From Lysobacter sp. (GTDB taxonomy: Bacteria > Pseudomonadota > Gammaproteobacteria > Xanthomonadales > Xanthomonadaceae): a DNA stretch of 64,000 nucleotides. Of this stretch, positions 1-8,803 are shown in pieces (position 1 is the stretch's first letter; the number at the start of each line of letters is the position of its first letter). Position numbers and translations under genes: made by a program. The notes beneath the pieces were generated by a model. The model was not told the DNA's origin. It saw nothing but the letters and a program-made list of their open reading frames with translations, and made no database searches. Location of the stretch: assembly GCA_027306995.1 (NCBI GenBank), contig DAHUXS010000012.1, positions 85,809 through 149,808 of the forward strand, read 5' to 3'.

Positions 1-354
1 GCCCTTCGCCTTGATGTCACGCACGGCAGAGGCGATGTCCGGCCCGATGCCTTCGAACGGTCCCCATTGCAGGCTCTCGGGCCTGTGGGTCGCGACATGT
101 TTCGTCGCCGCGTTCAGTCTTTCGGCCATCGGCCCCGGCGCCGTGGGCCAGAAACCGGACCACAGATCGTAGGTGCGACGGCCCAGCAGCATGTCGAAAT
201 TCTCGCCGTAGATTCCAAGCACGAGGGCCGCACCTTCGGGACTGCGATACGGCGCGGTCCAGTCACCAAACGGGAGATCGCCACCACCGCCCGGGGCGCC
301 GATTTCGATCACGCCATCGAGCGAAACATGTTCCATGATCCTGAGCTTGCGCAT
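1..354 (-). CDS. Dihydrofolate reductase-like (RibD C-terminal domain) protein, 3' part cut by window edge
   Basis: Reading leftwards from ATG at 354 gives 118 codons that run off the window edge without a stop. The start is MRKLRIMEHVSLDGVIE, the typical beginning of the YyaP/YwjB-like DHFR family (RibD C-terminal domain), followed by LLGRRTYDLWSGFWP, another family hallmark. A GAGGAG-like ribosome site lies just upstream of the ATG. Members are predicted NADPH-dependent reductases of unknown substrate, usually cytosolic. The next gene upstream (367-720) encodes a YCII protein only 12 bases away, so the two are probably cotranscribed. Family assignment is firm; the substrate is unknown. Confidence 0.85.
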   Translation of the reverse strand, partial: MRKLRIMEHVSLDGVIEIGAPGGGGDLPFGDWTAPYRSPEGAALVLGIYGENFDMLLGRRTYDLWSGFWPTAPGPMAERLNAATKHVATHRPESLQWGPFEGIGPDIASAVRDIKAKG

Positions 355-366
355 GATCGATTCTCC

Positions 367-720
367 TCAGGACTCGGCGGGCGCAGGCGCGAAGAAGATC
401 TCGCGCACTTCGATCGGCATGCGGCAGGCCTTCATGCCCTTGCCGGCCCAGGCGATCGCTTCTTCCTGGTTGGCGCATTCCAGGATCCACAGGCCGCCGA
501 TGTGTTCCTTGGCCTCGAGATACGGGCCATCGGTGACCAGCACCTTGCCATCCGCATCCGCCCTGAGCGTGTGGGGCGCCCCCAAGCCGCCGGCGAATCG
601 CCTGACGTCGGCGGCGATCATTTCGCGATTGATCGCGTGGATTTCTTCGGCCATGGCTTCGTCCACCGTGGATGGATCGAAATCGTCGGGCAGGTAACCA
701 GTCACCAGATAATGCGGCAT
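367..720 (-). CDS. YCII-related (DGPF) domain protein
   Basis: This 117-residue protein has the YCII/DGPF signature TDGPYLEAKEHIGGLWILE around residues 64-82, in which the DGP motif is the family hallmark. YCII proteins are small ferredoxin-like-fold proteins, often encoded next to ECF sigma factors or small reductases; their reaction is generally unknown. It starts at ATG 720 and is followed 12 bases later by the DHFR-like gene, suggesting a two-gene unit. No sigma factor gene is visible, although one could lie beyond the left edge. Confidence 0.8.
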   Translation of the reverse strand: MPHYLVTGYLPDDFDPSTVDEAMAEEIHAINREMIAADVRRFAGGLGAPHTLRADADGKVLVTDGPYLEAKEHIGGLWILECANQEEAIAWAGKGMKACRMPIEVREIFFAPAPAES

Positions 721-841
721 GTTCGTCTCCTGAAGCGGTCTTCAGCAGGGCCGGTTGCCCTGCTTTCACTATAGCGACGAACGACAAGGCCGGATTTCGA
801 CACAGGGGCCGAAAAAAATTTCCCGAAGAACTCCGGGCAAC

Positions 842-866
842 AAAAAACCCGCCGTTCAGGCGGGTC
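842..866 (-). terminator. Intrinsic terminator after tRNA-Leu(CAA)
   Basis: On the minus strand a six-pair stem (CCCGCC/GGCGGG) with a five-base loop is followed by six T residues. It lies 15 bases past the CCA end of tRNA-Leu. Confidence 0.85.
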
Positions 867-880
867 TTTGTGTCCAACTT

Positions 881-966
881 TGGTACCGGTGATAGGACTC
901 GAACCTACACGACATCACTGCCAGCGGATTTTGAGTCCGCCGCGTCTACCATTCCGCCACACCGGC
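881..966 (-). tRNA. tRNA-Leu(CAA)
   Basis: The minus strand folds as a class II tRNA of 86 bases with an encoded CCA end. The anticodon loop reads CTCAAAA, giving CAA, which decodes UUG. The 5' acceptor strand GCCGGTG pairs with the 3' strand before ACCA, and a long variable arm typical of tRNA-Leu is present. A TAAGAT -10-like hexamer lies at 975-980 between this gene and the upstream phosphorylase gene; no clear -35 is seen. Confidence 0.95.
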
Positions 967-990
967 ATGTGCCTATCTTAACACGGTGGC

Positions 991-1752
991 TCAGCCCTTC
1001 AGCAGTGCATCCAGCAGTTTGCCAACCTTTCCGGTCGCGGCGGCGACGTTGTCGAGCACGTCCTGCAGGGTGATGACCTCGTCGGGATCGGGGCCGGCGC
1101 CTGCCGCCCAGTTCGCTACGATGCCCACGCAGGCGTAGTCCAGCCCCATCTCGCGGGCCAGTCCGGCTTCCGGCATTCCGGTCATGCCGACCAGGTCGCA
1201 GCCGTCGCGGCGCATCCGCGCGATCTCCGCGCGCGTTTCCAGGCGCGGGCCCTGGGTGGCGCCATAGCAGCCATCGGCGACCAATGCCACGCCCGCTATG
1301 TTCGCCGCCGTGATGATCTCGCTACGCAGCCCGCGCGAATACGGTTCGCCGAAATCGACATGGAGCACGTCGGTGCCCGGTTCCTCGCAGATCGTCGAGA
1401 TGCGGCCCCAGGTGTAGTCGATGATCTGGTCGGGACACGCCAGCACGCGCGGCCCGAAACGCTCGGTGATGCCGCCGACGGTATTGAGCGCGAGCACGCG
1501 GGTCGCGCCCAGGGATTTCAGCGCGGCGAGATTGGCCCGATAGTTGATGCGATGCGGCGGCAGCGAATGCCCTTCCCCGTGGCGCGCAAGGAAAGCGACG
1601 CGACGCGATCCGAGCGTGCCGATCCGCACCGGGCCCGATGGCGCGCCGTAGTGCGTGACCGGCTGGTGCGATTCGGCATCGGCGAGTTGGGCCAATGCAT
1701 AGACGCCGGTACCACCGATCACCGCGAGATCGATCGCCTGCATGTCGCTCAT
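991..1752 (-). CDS. S-methyl-5'-thioinosine phosphorylase (MTAP/PNP family)
   Basis: The 253-residue protein belongs to the MTAP branch of the purine nucleoside phosphorylase family: GGTGVY near residues 13-18, RHGEGHSLPPHRINYRANL near 58-74 and GPRLETRAEI at 168-177. Classical MTAP enzymes place Asp in the base-binding loop, while this protein has VANWAAG with Asn214. Asn is the residue expected for a 6-oxopurine substrate, as in the Pseudomonas methylthioinosine phosphorylase. The predicted reaction is phosphorolysis of methylthioinosine to hypoxanthine and methylthioribose-1-phosphate. The next gene, hpt, would salvage the released hypoxanthine, which supports the assignment. It starts 14 bases downstream of the hpt stop. 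Confidence 0.88.
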   Translation of the reverse strand: MSDMQAIDLAVIGGTGVYALAQLADAESHQPVTHYGAPSGPVRIGTLGSRRVAFLARHGEGHSLPPHRINYRANLAALKSLGATRVLALNTVGGITERFGPRVLACPDQIIDYTWGRISTICEEPGTDVLHVDFGEPYSRGLRSEIITAANIAGVALVADGCYGATQGPRLETRAEIARMRRDGCDLVGMTGMPEAGLAREMGLDYACVGIVANWAAGAGPDPDEVITLQDVLDNVAAATGKVGKLLDALLKG

Positions 1753-1766
1753 TCGATGCTCCGTTG

Positions 1767-2330
1767 TCAGTCGCGCAGGGCGTAGATCGCCGGCAGGTTG
1801 CGGCCCTGCTCATGGAAGTCCATGCCGTAACCGTAGACGTAGGCGTCCGGCACTTCCAGGCCGACGTAGTCGGCGCTGATGCCCTCCACGCAGCGATCGT
1901 GCTTCTTCAATGCAAGCACGGCGATGCGAATGTCGCGCGCACCCTGGTCCTCGCACCAGCGCTTGATCGCGAGCATGGTGTGGCCTTCGTCGAGGATGTC
2001 GTCGGCGAGCAGCACGCGGCGATCGCGCATCGATGTCGCCGGACGGTGCAGCCACGCCAGGCCGGAACCAGAGGTCTGGCCGCGATAGCGGGTGGCGTGG
2101 AGGTAATCGAATTCCAGATCGAGCCCGCGCTGGCCGATCTCCATCGCCAGCGCACTGGCGAAGGGCATGCCGCCGTTCATCACGGTGATGTAGAGCGGAA
2201 TGTCGGCGGGATCGTAGTCGCCACGCACGGCATCGGCGACGCGCGCGATGGCGGCATCGATCGCCGCCTGGTCGTGCACCAGGCTGGAATTTTCCAGCGC
2301 CGTGGCCAGCGACGGGCGCGAGACGGTCAT
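1767..2330 (-). CDS. hpt: Hypoxanthine-guanine phosphoribosyltransferase
   Basis: A 187-residue type I phosphoribosyltransferase. The PRPP-binding loop VLLADDILDEGHTM sits at about residues 106-119 with the two acidic residues expected. It converts hypoxanthine or guanine plus PRPP into IMP or GMP in the cytosol. Its ATG overlaps the nagZ stop in an ATGA arrangement at 2327-2330, so translation is likely coupled. The same gene trio (nagZ, hpt, methylthioinosine phosphorylase) occurs in other gammaproteobacteria, where it joins cell-wall and purine recycling. The preference between hypoxanthine and guanine cannot be read from the sequence. Confidence 0.87.
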   Translation of the reverse strand: MTVSRPSLATALENSSLVHDQAAIDAAIARVADAVRGDYDPADIPLYITVMNGGMPFASALAMEIGQRGLDLEFDYLHATRYRGQTSGSGLAWLHRPATSMRDRRVLLADDILDEGHTMLAIKRWCEDQGARDIRIAVLALKKHDRCVEGISADYVGLEVPDAYVYGYGMDFHEQGRNLPAIYALRD

Positions 2331-3340
2331 GCCGTCCTCCGCAGTTCGTCACGATCGATCGCGTGCTGGGCGTGGTCGTAGCGCGTATCGGCGAGCAAGG
2401 CATCCCAGCCGAGCGCACCGCGTCCGATCAGGCCGACCAGGGCCATGGTGTTGAGCGGTCCGCGTTGGTCGACCGCCGCCAGCGACTCCTCGACCAGCTG
2501 TGGATGGCAGACCAGCACGACGTCGCAACCGGCGTCGTAATGCGCATCGATGCGCGCCTTGATGCCACCGACGCCGTGCGCCGCCGCCATGCCGATGTCG
2601 TCGGAGAACACCACGCCGCGGAAGCGCATCTCCTTGCGCAGGATCTCGTTGATCCACAGCGGCGAATATCCGGCCGGTTCCGGCGCGACATTCGGATAGG
2701 CAACGTGCGCCATCATCACCGCATCGGCGCCGGCGGCGATGCCGGCAGCGAACGGCACCAGATCGGTCGCACGCAATTCGTCGAGCGAGCGCGGATCGGC
2801 GGCGTTGTCGAAGTGGGTGTCTTCCAGCACCGAACCGTGGCCAGGAAAATGCTTGAGCGTGGCGGCCATGCCGGCACCATGCATGCCTTCGACATAGGCG
2901 CGGGTGAAGTCGGCGACGATCTGCGGATCGGGCGAGAAGGCGCGATTGCCGATCGCGCGATTGCCGCGACCGAGATCGACGACGGGCGCGAAGCTGAGAT
3001 CGACGCCGGAAGCGAGAATCTCGTTGGCCATCAACCACGCGTGTTCGCGCGCCAGTTCCAACGCGGAATCGCGGTCCTGGCGATACAGCGCATCGAAGCC
3101 TTCCAGCGGCGGCAACGCGCTATAGCCTTCGCGGAAGCGCTGCACCCGCCCACCTTCCTGGTCGACGCAGACCAACTGCGGGCGCGGCGCCGCTTCGCGG
3201 ATCGCCTGCGACAGTTCGCCGACCTGCATGCGTGAGGCGAAATTGCGGGTGAACAGGATCACGCCGCCGCAGGCGGGATGCTGCAGCCAGCCGCGCTCCT
3301 GCGCATTCAGTTCGGTTCCGGCGATGCCAATGACGAGCAT
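2327..3340 (-). CDS. nagZ: Beta-N-acetylglucosaminidase NagZ (GH3)
   Basis: Starting at ATG 3340 (MLVIGIAGTEL, with GGAG upstream) the product is 337 residues, normal for NagZ. The GH3 hallmark KHFPGHG is at 163-169, with its His acting in the acid/base dyad, and the nucleophile region VVFSDDIGM is near 243-251. NagZ removes N-acetylglucosamine from anhydromuropeptides in the cytosol during murein recycling, and its product can influence AmpR-type beta-lactamase control. An upstream in-frame extension to 3409 is possible but carries no family sequence. Confidence 0.95.
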   Translation of the reverse strand: MLVIGIAGTELNAQERGWLQHPACGGVILFTRNFASRMQVGELSQAIREAAPRPQLVCVDQEGGRVQRFREGYSALPPLEGFDALYRQDRDSALELAREHAWLMANEILASGVDLSFAPVVDLGRGNRAIGNRAFSPDPQIVADFTRAYVEGMHGAGMAATLKHFPGHGSVLEDTHFDNAADPRSLDELRATDLVPFAAGIAAGADAVMMAHVAYPNVAPEPAGYSPLWINEILRKEMRFRGVVFSDDIGMAAAHGVGGIKARIDAHYDAGCDVVLVCHPQLVEESLAAVDQRGPLNTMALVGLIGRGALGWDALLADTRYDHAQHAIDRDELRRTA

Positions 3341-3372
3341 GGAGACTCCAGTTGATCGATGCGATGCCGGGT

Positions 3373-3888
3373 TCAGGCGTCGCTGGCGGCTTGCTCTTCC
3401 GCGCTCCATTGCGCGTACGGATACGAGGCCAGGTTGAGATTGTAATAGCGCAGCAATTCGGTGACCTCACGGCCCAGCCACGACGGTCGCGCGAAGGCTT
3501 CATCGACCGAATCCAGCTCGATTTCGGCGACCACCAGCCCGGCGTTGTCGCCGAGGAATTCATCGATTTCCCACAGATGCCCGCCATGGCGAACATGGTG
3601 GCGATGTTTTTCGATCCGGCCGCCGACGCACAGCTTGAGCAGCGCCTCGCCATCTGCGAGCGGGATCGGGTAGTCGAATTCCTGGCGCGAAGCACCGAGT
3701 TCGCGCGACTTGATGTTGATGCGCGCATCACTGCCTTCCAGGCGCACGCGCATCGACACATTCTGCACGCCCTGTTGCACCGATGCGGCATCGTTGAGGT
3801 AGCCCTGCCCCATCACGATGGTCGTTTCGATCTCCTTGCGCCAGTCGTCGTTGGCCAGCAGGAATTTGCGTTCGATTTCAATTGCCAT
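3373..3888 (-). CDS. CYTH domain protein (inorganic triphosphatase-like)
   Basis: The 171-residue protein begins MAIEIERKFL, which contains the CYTH ExExK motif (Glu4, Glu6, Lys8). Further charged strands follow (RVRLEG, KSRELG, HLWEIDEF, EIEL), matching the tunnel-forming beta strands of CYTH enzymes. Short single-domain bacterial CYTH proteins usually hydrolyse inorganic triphosphate; some relatives are class IV adenylate cyclases or thiamine triphosphatases. There is no CHAD domain. It lies between nagZ and rlmD on the same strand, 32 bases upstream of nagZ. Fold is secure; substrate is inferred. Confidence 0.85.
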   Translation of the reverse strand: MAIEIERKFLLANDDWRKEIETTIVMGQGYLNDAASVQQGVQNVSMRVRLEGSDARINIKSRELGASRQEFDYPIPLADGEALLKLCVGGRIEKHRHHVRHGGHLWEIDEFLGDNAGLVVAEIELDSVDEAFARPSWLGREVTELLRYYNLNLASYPYAQWSAEEQAASDA

Positions 3889-3951
3889 TGAAAAGCTCGT
3901 GTATGAGTGCCCTGAGCGCGCGGCGGCGCGTTTGAAACAATCGCAACGTGA

Positions 3952-5304
3952 TTATGATCGCGGCGCCTTCTTCGGTGGCAGGAACAGCGCAATCGACTCG
4001 ACGTGCGCGGTCTGCGGGAACATGTCCATCGCACCGGCGGACTGCAGCGTCCAGCCGGCTTCATTCACCAGCCAGCCGGCGTCGCGCGCCAGCGATCCCG
4101 GATGGCAGCTGACGTAGACGATGCGCTCCAGCCCGTCGAGCGGCAGTTGCTTCAGTACCTCGATCGCGCCGGAACGCGGCGGGTCCAGCAACAACTTGGT
4201 GTAGGGCTGTTTCAGCCACGGCTGGCCGCGCAATTCGACCGAAAGATCTGCGGCATGGAAATCGGCATTGTCGACGCCATTGCGCTGCGCGTTTTCGCGG
4301 GCACGCTGCACGAGGCCAGCATCGCCTTCGACACCGGTGACGCGGCCGGCGACGCGTGCCAATGGCAAGGTGAAATTGCCGAGGCCGCAAAACAGGTCGA
4401 GCACGTGGTCATTGGCTTGCGGATCCAGGAGTTCCAGCGCGTGCGCGATCATTTTCTGGTTGAGGTCGCCATTGACCTGGATGAAATCGAGCGGACGGAA
4501 CGCCAGTTCGGCATTCCACTGCGGCAACGCGAACGACAGTTCTGGCGCAAGCTCCTGCAAGGGATGCACCGAGGTCACGCCGCCCGGTTGCAGGAAGATG
4601 ATGAAGCCGTGTTCGGCGCCGAACGCAGCCAACGCTTCGCGATCTTTGTCGCTCAACGGATTCAGATGGCGGAACACCAGCGCCACGCCCTGATCGCCGA
4701 CGATGAATTCGATCTGCGGGATATCGGCGCGACCATCCAATGCATCGACCATCGCCGACAGCGCCGCGACCTTCATGCCCAGTTCCGGCACCACGGTGTG
4801 GCAGACCTGCAGGTCGGCGACGAAGCGCGGATCGGTCTCGCGGAAACCCACCAGCGTCTTGTCCTTCTTCTCGACGCGCTTGACCGAGAAGCGGCCCTTG
4901 CGGCGATAGCCCCAGGCCTTGCCGGTCAGCGGCGCCAGCACGTTCTTCGGGGTGACGTGGCCGATGCGCTCGAGGTTATCCATCAACACCTGCTGCTTCA
5001 ACGCGATCTGCGCGCCGGCCTCGAGGTGCTGCAATACGCAACCGCTGCAGGTACCGAAATGCGGGCACGGCGGCTCGACGCGATCCTTCGATGCTTCCAG
5101 CACTTCAAGCACCCGCGCCTCGTCGAAATGCCGCGATTTCCCGGTCTGTTCGACCATGACGCGCTCGCCCGGCAGGGCTCCGGACACGAAGATCGCCTTG
5201 CCGGCGTGGATGCCTTCCTCGCGACGGGCGACGCCACGGCCATCGTGGCTGAGGTCGTTGATGCGAAGCTCGAAAGGGGTGCGGTCGATGCGGTTGCGGG
5301 ACAC
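3952..5304 (-). CDS. rlmD: 23S rRNA (uracil-1939-C5)-methyltransferase RlmD
   Basis: The protein carries an N-terminal TRAM domain, an iron-sulfur cluster motif with Cys80, Cys86 and Cys89 (numbered from GTG 5304), and a later Cys in DLQVCHTVV that matches the fourth cluster ligand of E. coli RumA. The methyltransferase domain has LDLFCGLGNF for SAM binding and YVSCHPGSLARD with the catalytic Cys. It methylates U1939 of 23S rRNA using SAM. I chose GTG 5304 because the product (450 residues, starting at the TPFEL region) fits the family better than the 27-residue extension to 5385, which would run into the divergent upstream gene. No strong ribosome site is visible at either start. Confidence 0.93.
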   Translation of the reverse strand: MSRNRIDRTPFELRINDLSHDGRGVARREEGIHAGKAIFVSGALPGERVMVEQTGKSRHFDEARVLEVLEASKDRVEPPCPHFGTCSGCVLQHLEAGAQIALKQQVLMDNLERIGHVTPKNVLAPLTGKAWGYRRKGRFSVKRVEKKDKTLVGFRETDPRFVADLQVCHTVVPELGMKVAALSAMVDALDGRADIPQIEFIVGDQGVALVFRHLNPLSDKDREALAAFGAEHGFIIFLQPGGVTSVHPLQELAPELSFALPQWNAELAFRPLDFIQVNGDLNQKMIAHALELLDPQANDHVLDLFCGLGNFTLPLARVAGRVTGVEGDAGLVQRARENAQRNGVDNADFHAADLSVELRGQPWLKQPYTKLLLDPPRSGAIEVLKQLPLDGLERIVYVSCHPGSLARDAGWLVNEAGWTLQSAGAMDMFPQTAHVESIALFLPPKKAPRS

Positions 5305-5408
5305 GGGACTGCCGGATGGAACACGGCCGCCTATTGTCGCATCCACGGCCCCGCGGCGCGCGGACGCTATGCTGCAGGCTGGCACGAGCGGGAAACGGTC
5401 CGAGGATG

Positions 5409-6092
5409 ATGTCGAAAGTGCTGCTGGTCGAAGACGATCCGGTCAACGCGATGTTCCTGCAGGGCGCGATCGAGTCCTTCCCGGCGCAGGTCGATGTCGC
5501 CGGCGACTGCGCCAGCGCGTTGCGGATGGCGCGCGCAAAGCGCTATGACGCCTGGATGATCGATTCCAACCTTCCTGACGGCAGCGGCAGCGAACTGCTG
5601 CGACAGTTGCGCGAAGACGATCTGGTGGTCCATCGCGATTGCCCGGCGCTGGCCCATACCGCCGACAGTGCGCCGGAAATCTCCGCACGCCTGGAAGCCG
5701 ATGGCTTCGCGATGGTGGTGCGCAAGCCCTCGCCCGTGGCGACCTGGCACCACGCCCTCGCTGCGCTGCTTGGCGGCTCGGCGACGCCGGATTGGGACGA
5801 TGAAGCCGCCCTGCGCGCGATGGGCGGACGCCGCGAACACGTCGAAACGATGCGCGGGTTGTTCCGCGCCGAGTTGCCAGCGCAACGCGACTTCATCCTC
5901 GGATCGCTGGAGCGCGGCGACGTCGATGCCGCCCGCGGCATGCTCCATCGACTCAAGGCCAGTTGCGGCTTCGTCGGCGCGATCGCATTGGCGCAGGCCA
6001 CGCGAGCGCTGCACGAACATCCCGCGGATCACTCCGCGCGTTCGCGTTTCTCCGCGGCGGTCGATTCCGCGCTCGCGGACGGCGACGCCTGA
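5409..6092 (+). CDS. Receiver-HPt fusion response regulator without kinase or output domain
   Basis: The 227-residue protein has two modules. Residues 1-120 form a receiver: acidic pocket VEDD (8-10), phospho-acceptor Asp52 in [10 protein letters not shown], Thr84 and Lys106. Residues about 140-225 form a histidine phosphotransfer domain with His180 in LHRLKASCG, the classic HxLK(G/A) site. There is no DNA-binding, GGDEF or kinase domain, so it probably passes phosphate within a phosphorelay. ATG occurs twice in a row (5406 and 5409); GAGG at 5402-5405 touches the first, so I prefer the second. Its end overlaps the convergent recO by 64 bases. No cognate kinase is nearby. Confidence 0.85.
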   Translation: MSKVLLVEDDPVNAMFLQGAIESFPAQVDVAGDCASALRMARAKRYDAWMIDSNLPDGSGSELLRQLREDDLVVHRDCPALAHTADSAPEISARLEADGFAMVVRKPSPVATWHHALAALLGGSATPDWDDEAALRAMGGRREHVETMRGLFRAELPAQRDFILGSLERGDVDAARGMLHRLKASCGFVGAIALAQATRALHEHPADHSARSRFSAAVDSALADGDA

Positions 6093-6820
6093 TCGCGGGA
6101 CTCGATCCGCGCCAGCTCCGAGGCCATGTCCCAGGCGCGCAGGCCACGTCCGCCAAGATGGCGCATCAGCAGTTCGCGCATCGCCCGGCGCAGGGCCGGC
6201 AGATCGTCGTCGTCGGGCTGTCCATCGCCTGCCAGTGCCAACAACACGCGCCCGGTTGGATGGCTCAGGCGTTCGCGGCTGTCACCGGACTGGCCGGTGC
6301 GGCGCAAGCCGCCATCGGGATCGATGCGATAACGCGCCGCCGGGTCGACCGCTAGGCCATCGGCGTCATTGGCCCAGTCGAAACCGACGCCCAAGGCGTC
6401 CAGCAAGTCGCGTTCGTAGCGGCGCAGCGTCCACGCCAGTGGCGCACCGGCACCGATCAACGCGCGCGTGCGGCCATAGGCGCGGAACAGTTCCGGTTGC
6501 GGATCCTGGCGCGGTGCAAGCCGCAATGTCAGTTCGTTGAGATAGAACGCACTGAGCGCGGCATCGCCCTGCATGCGCGGGGCGACATCGATGGCTTCAG
6601 CAGCCGTCAGTCGCGCCAGTTCCCCGCGTTGCACGGCATCGAAACGGATCGACTGCAGCGGCGCGAGCGCCGCACGCAGCGCCTGCTGGCGTGGCCCGCG
6701 CACACCACGCGCAAGCAAACCCAATCGGCCGTGTTCGGCGCTCAGCACTTCGACCAGCAGGCTGGTTTCCCGCCATGGCCGGACGTGCAGGACGTATGCA
6801 GGTTCAGCGACGTAACGCAT
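6029..6820 (-). CDS. recO: DNA repair protein RecO
   Basis: The 263-residue product has the N-terminal OB fold of RecO ([23 protein letters not shown], then ARGVRGPR) and the helical C-terminal part ([17 protein letters not shown]). RecO works with RecR to load RecA on gaps. The zinc-binding Cys cluster seen in some RecO proteins is absent, as usual in gammaproteobacteria. It follows era by 17 bases in the rnc-era-recO order. Its last 64 bases overlap the convergent receiver-HPt gene. Confidence 0.92.
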   Translation of the reverse strand: MRYVAEPAYVLHVRPWRETSLLVEVLSAEHGRLGLLARGVRGPRQQALRAALAPLQSIRFDAVQRGELARLTAAEAIDVAPRMQGDAALSAFYLNELTLRLAPRQDPQPELFRAYGRTRALIGAGAPLAWTLRRYERDLLDALGVGFDWANDADGLAVDPAARYRIDPDGGLRRTGQSGDSRERLSHPTGRVLLALAGDGQPDDDDLPALRRAMRELLMRHLGGRGLRAWDMASELARIESRDQASPSASAESTAAEKRERAE

Positions 6821-6837
6821 CGCCAGTCAACACGAAC

Positions 6838-7734
6838 TCAGTCGCTGTAACCGAGCGCGCGCAGCGCGGCTTCATCGTTCGACCAGCCTTCGCGCACGCG
6901 CACCCAGGTTTCCAGGAAGACCTTTCGGTCGAAGGTGCGTTCCATCTGCTGGCGCGCCTTGGTGCCGATCTCGCGCAGGCGTGCCCCGCCCTTGCCGATC
7001 ACGATCGCCTTCTGGCTGTCGCGTTCGACCCAGATCACCGCGCCGACGCGGAACATCGCGCCGTCTTCCTCGAAGCGTTCGATCTCGACCGCAGTCGCGT
7101 ACGGCAGTTCCGCGCCAAGCTGGCGCATCAACTGCTCGCGAACGAATTCGGCGGCGAGGAAACGCATGCTGCGATCGGTGATCTCGTCCTCGGCATACAG
7201 CGCTGACTGTTCCGGCAGCAAGGCGAGCACGTCCTTCACCAGGGCATCGAGTCCCTTGCGCTTGAGCGCGGACACCGGATGCACGCTGGAAAATTCGCGA
7301 CCGTTGGCGACTTCGCCGAGGAACGGCAGCAACTCGGCCTTGTCGCGAATGCGATCGACCTTGTTGACTACCAGCACCACCGGCACGCCGGCGCCACGCA
7401 AGGCATCGTAGGCGAGCGTGTCCTCGTCATCCCAGCGCCCGGCTTCGATCACCAGCAACGCGGCATCGACGCCTTCCAGCGCACCGCGGGCGGCGCGGTT
7501 CAGCACCCGGCTCATCGCGCGGTTCTGCGGGCTGTGGATGCCCGGCGTATCAACCAGCACGATCTGCCCCGCCGGGAAGCTGGCGATGCCGAGCATGCGA
7601 TGGCGGGTGGTTTGCGGGCGATCGGCGGTGATGCTGACCTTGCTGCCGACCAGGGCATTGATCAGCGAGGACTTGCCGACATTGGGGCGGCCGATGACGG
7701 CCACGGTGCCGGCATGGAAGACGGGAGTATTCAT
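6838..7734 (-). CDS. era: GTPase Era
   Basis: From ATG 7734 ([15 protein letters not shown]) the protein has 298 residues, as expected. The P-loop GRPNVGKS is at 15-22, the DTPG switch II region follows, and NKVD gives guanine specificity. The C-terminal KH domain contains [13 protein letters not shown]. Era binds the 3' end of 16S rRNA and acts in 30S subunit maturation. Its ATG overlaps the rnc stop as ATGA, giving translational coupling. The longer upstream reading frame is only the opposite-phase shadow of rnc. Confidence 0.96.
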   Translation of the reverse strand: MNTPVFHAGTVAVIGRPNVGKSSLINALVGSKVSITADRPQTTRHRMLGIASFPAGQIVLVDTPGIHSPQNRAMSRVLNRAARGALEGVDAALLVIEAGRWDDEDTLAYDALRGAGVPVVLVVNKVDRIRDKAELLPFLGEVANGREFSSVHPVSALKRKGLDALVKDVLALLPEQSALYAEDEITDRSMRFLAAEFVREQLMRQLGAELPYATAVEIERFEEDGAMFRVGAVIWVERDSQKAIVIGKGGARLREIGTKARQQMERTFDRKVFLETWVRVREGWSNDEAALRALGYSD

Positions 7735-8405
7735 GTGGGTATTTTGCGCCCTTCGAGCTTGGCCAGCACGGATTCCGCGGCCTGCTGTTCGGCGGCGCGG
7801 CGCGAACGCCCCTGCCCGCTCGATTCCGCTTCCGGCGCATCTTCCAGCGTGCAGGCGACGGTGAACACGCGTTCGTGCTCCTCGCCACGCTCTTCCAGCA
7901 ACGCATAGACCGGCAGCGGACGACGACGCGCCTGCAGCCATTCCTGCAATCGTGTCTTGGCATCCTTGCCGACATCGCGCGGCGACGGCAGCGCATCGAT
8001 CATCGGCTCGAACCACGGCAGCGCCAGCGCGCGGGCGGCGGCATAACCGCCATCGAGGAACACCGCCCCGATGATCGCTTCCAGCGCGTCGGCCAAGATC
8101 GAATCGCGACGGAACCCGCCGCTCTTGATCTCGCCCGCGCCCAAGGTCAGTTCGTTGCCGAGATCGAGCGAACGTGCCAGCGATGCCAGCGCCGACTCAC
8201 GCACCAGTTCGGCGCGCGCCCGCGTCAACGCGCCTTCGTCGGCGCCCGGCCAGCGCGCGTGCAATGCCTCGGCCGCGAGCAGGTTGACTACTGCGTCGCC
8301 AAGGAATTCCAGACGCTCGTTGTGCGCGCGTCCCGGCGCGCTGCGGTGGGTCAGTGCCCGCGCCAGCAACGTCGGATCACGAAAACTGTAATCCAGCTTC
8401 AGCAC
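7731..8405 (-). CDS. rnc: Ribonuclease III
   Basis: The 224-residue protein has the RNase III signature NERLEFLGD at 29-37, the second acidic motif ([15 protein letters not shown]) and a C-terminal double-stranded RNA-binding domain. It cuts double-stranded RNA, including rRNA precursors. It starts at GTG 8405, directly after the TAA of the DUF4845 gene, and overlaps era by ATGA. Confidence 0.96.
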   Translation of the reverse strand: MLKLDYSFRDPTLLARALTHRSAPGRAHNERLEFLGDAVVNLLAAEALHARWPGADEGALTRARAELVRESALASLARSLDLGNELTLGAGEIKSGGFRRDSILADALEAIIGAVFLDGGYAAARALALPWFEPMIDALPSPRDVGKDAKTRLQEWLQARRRPLPVYALLEERGEEHERVFTVACTLEDAPEAESSGQGRSRRAAEQQAAESVLAKLEGRKIPT

Positions 8406-8768
8406 TTACTCTTTCGGGGAGAGCGGCTGGTCGATATGGAACGTGCCCTTGAGCGAGAACGGCCCGGCCAGTTCGGACTCGCGCTCGTAGTCGATCACGA
8501 TGCTGTTGGTCTGGTTCTCGTAGTGCACCTGCTTGGCGATCGCAACGTCGACATAACCGATGTCGAAACGCTTCTCCAGGGACTTCTGGATGCTCGCGGT
8601 GTCATGCAGCGTACCCTCAGTGGTGGCAATGCCCTTGAACGCTTCCTTGATCGCGAAATATTCGCGGTACATCGGGAAGATCTTCATCACGATCCAGGCG
8701 ACGAAGCCGGCGAGGATCAGGAAGAACAGAAAGCCCGTCATCGACAGGCCGGATTGCGAACGCTTCAT
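8406..8768 (-). CDS. DUF4845 membrane protein between lepB and rnc
   Basis: A 120-residue protein with one N-terminal membrane helix (about residues 10-31, GFLFFLILAGFVAWIVMKIF) after a QSG sequence reminiscent of pilin-like leaders (SQSGLSMTGF). The rest is a small periplasmic domain. DUF4845 proteins are consistently found between lepB and rnc in beta- and gammaproteobacteria but have no known function. The stop is adjacent to the rnc GTG. Confidence 0.85.
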   Translation of the reverse strand: MKRSQSGLSMTGFLFFLILAGFVAWIVMKIFPMYREYFAIKEAFKGIATTEGTLHDTASIQKSLEKRFDIGYVDVAIAKQVHYENQTNSIVIDYERESELAGPFSLKGTFHIDQPLSPKE

Positions 8769-8803
8769 GCCGGGTTCCCCAGTGTGGATGTGCGATGGGC
8801 CGA

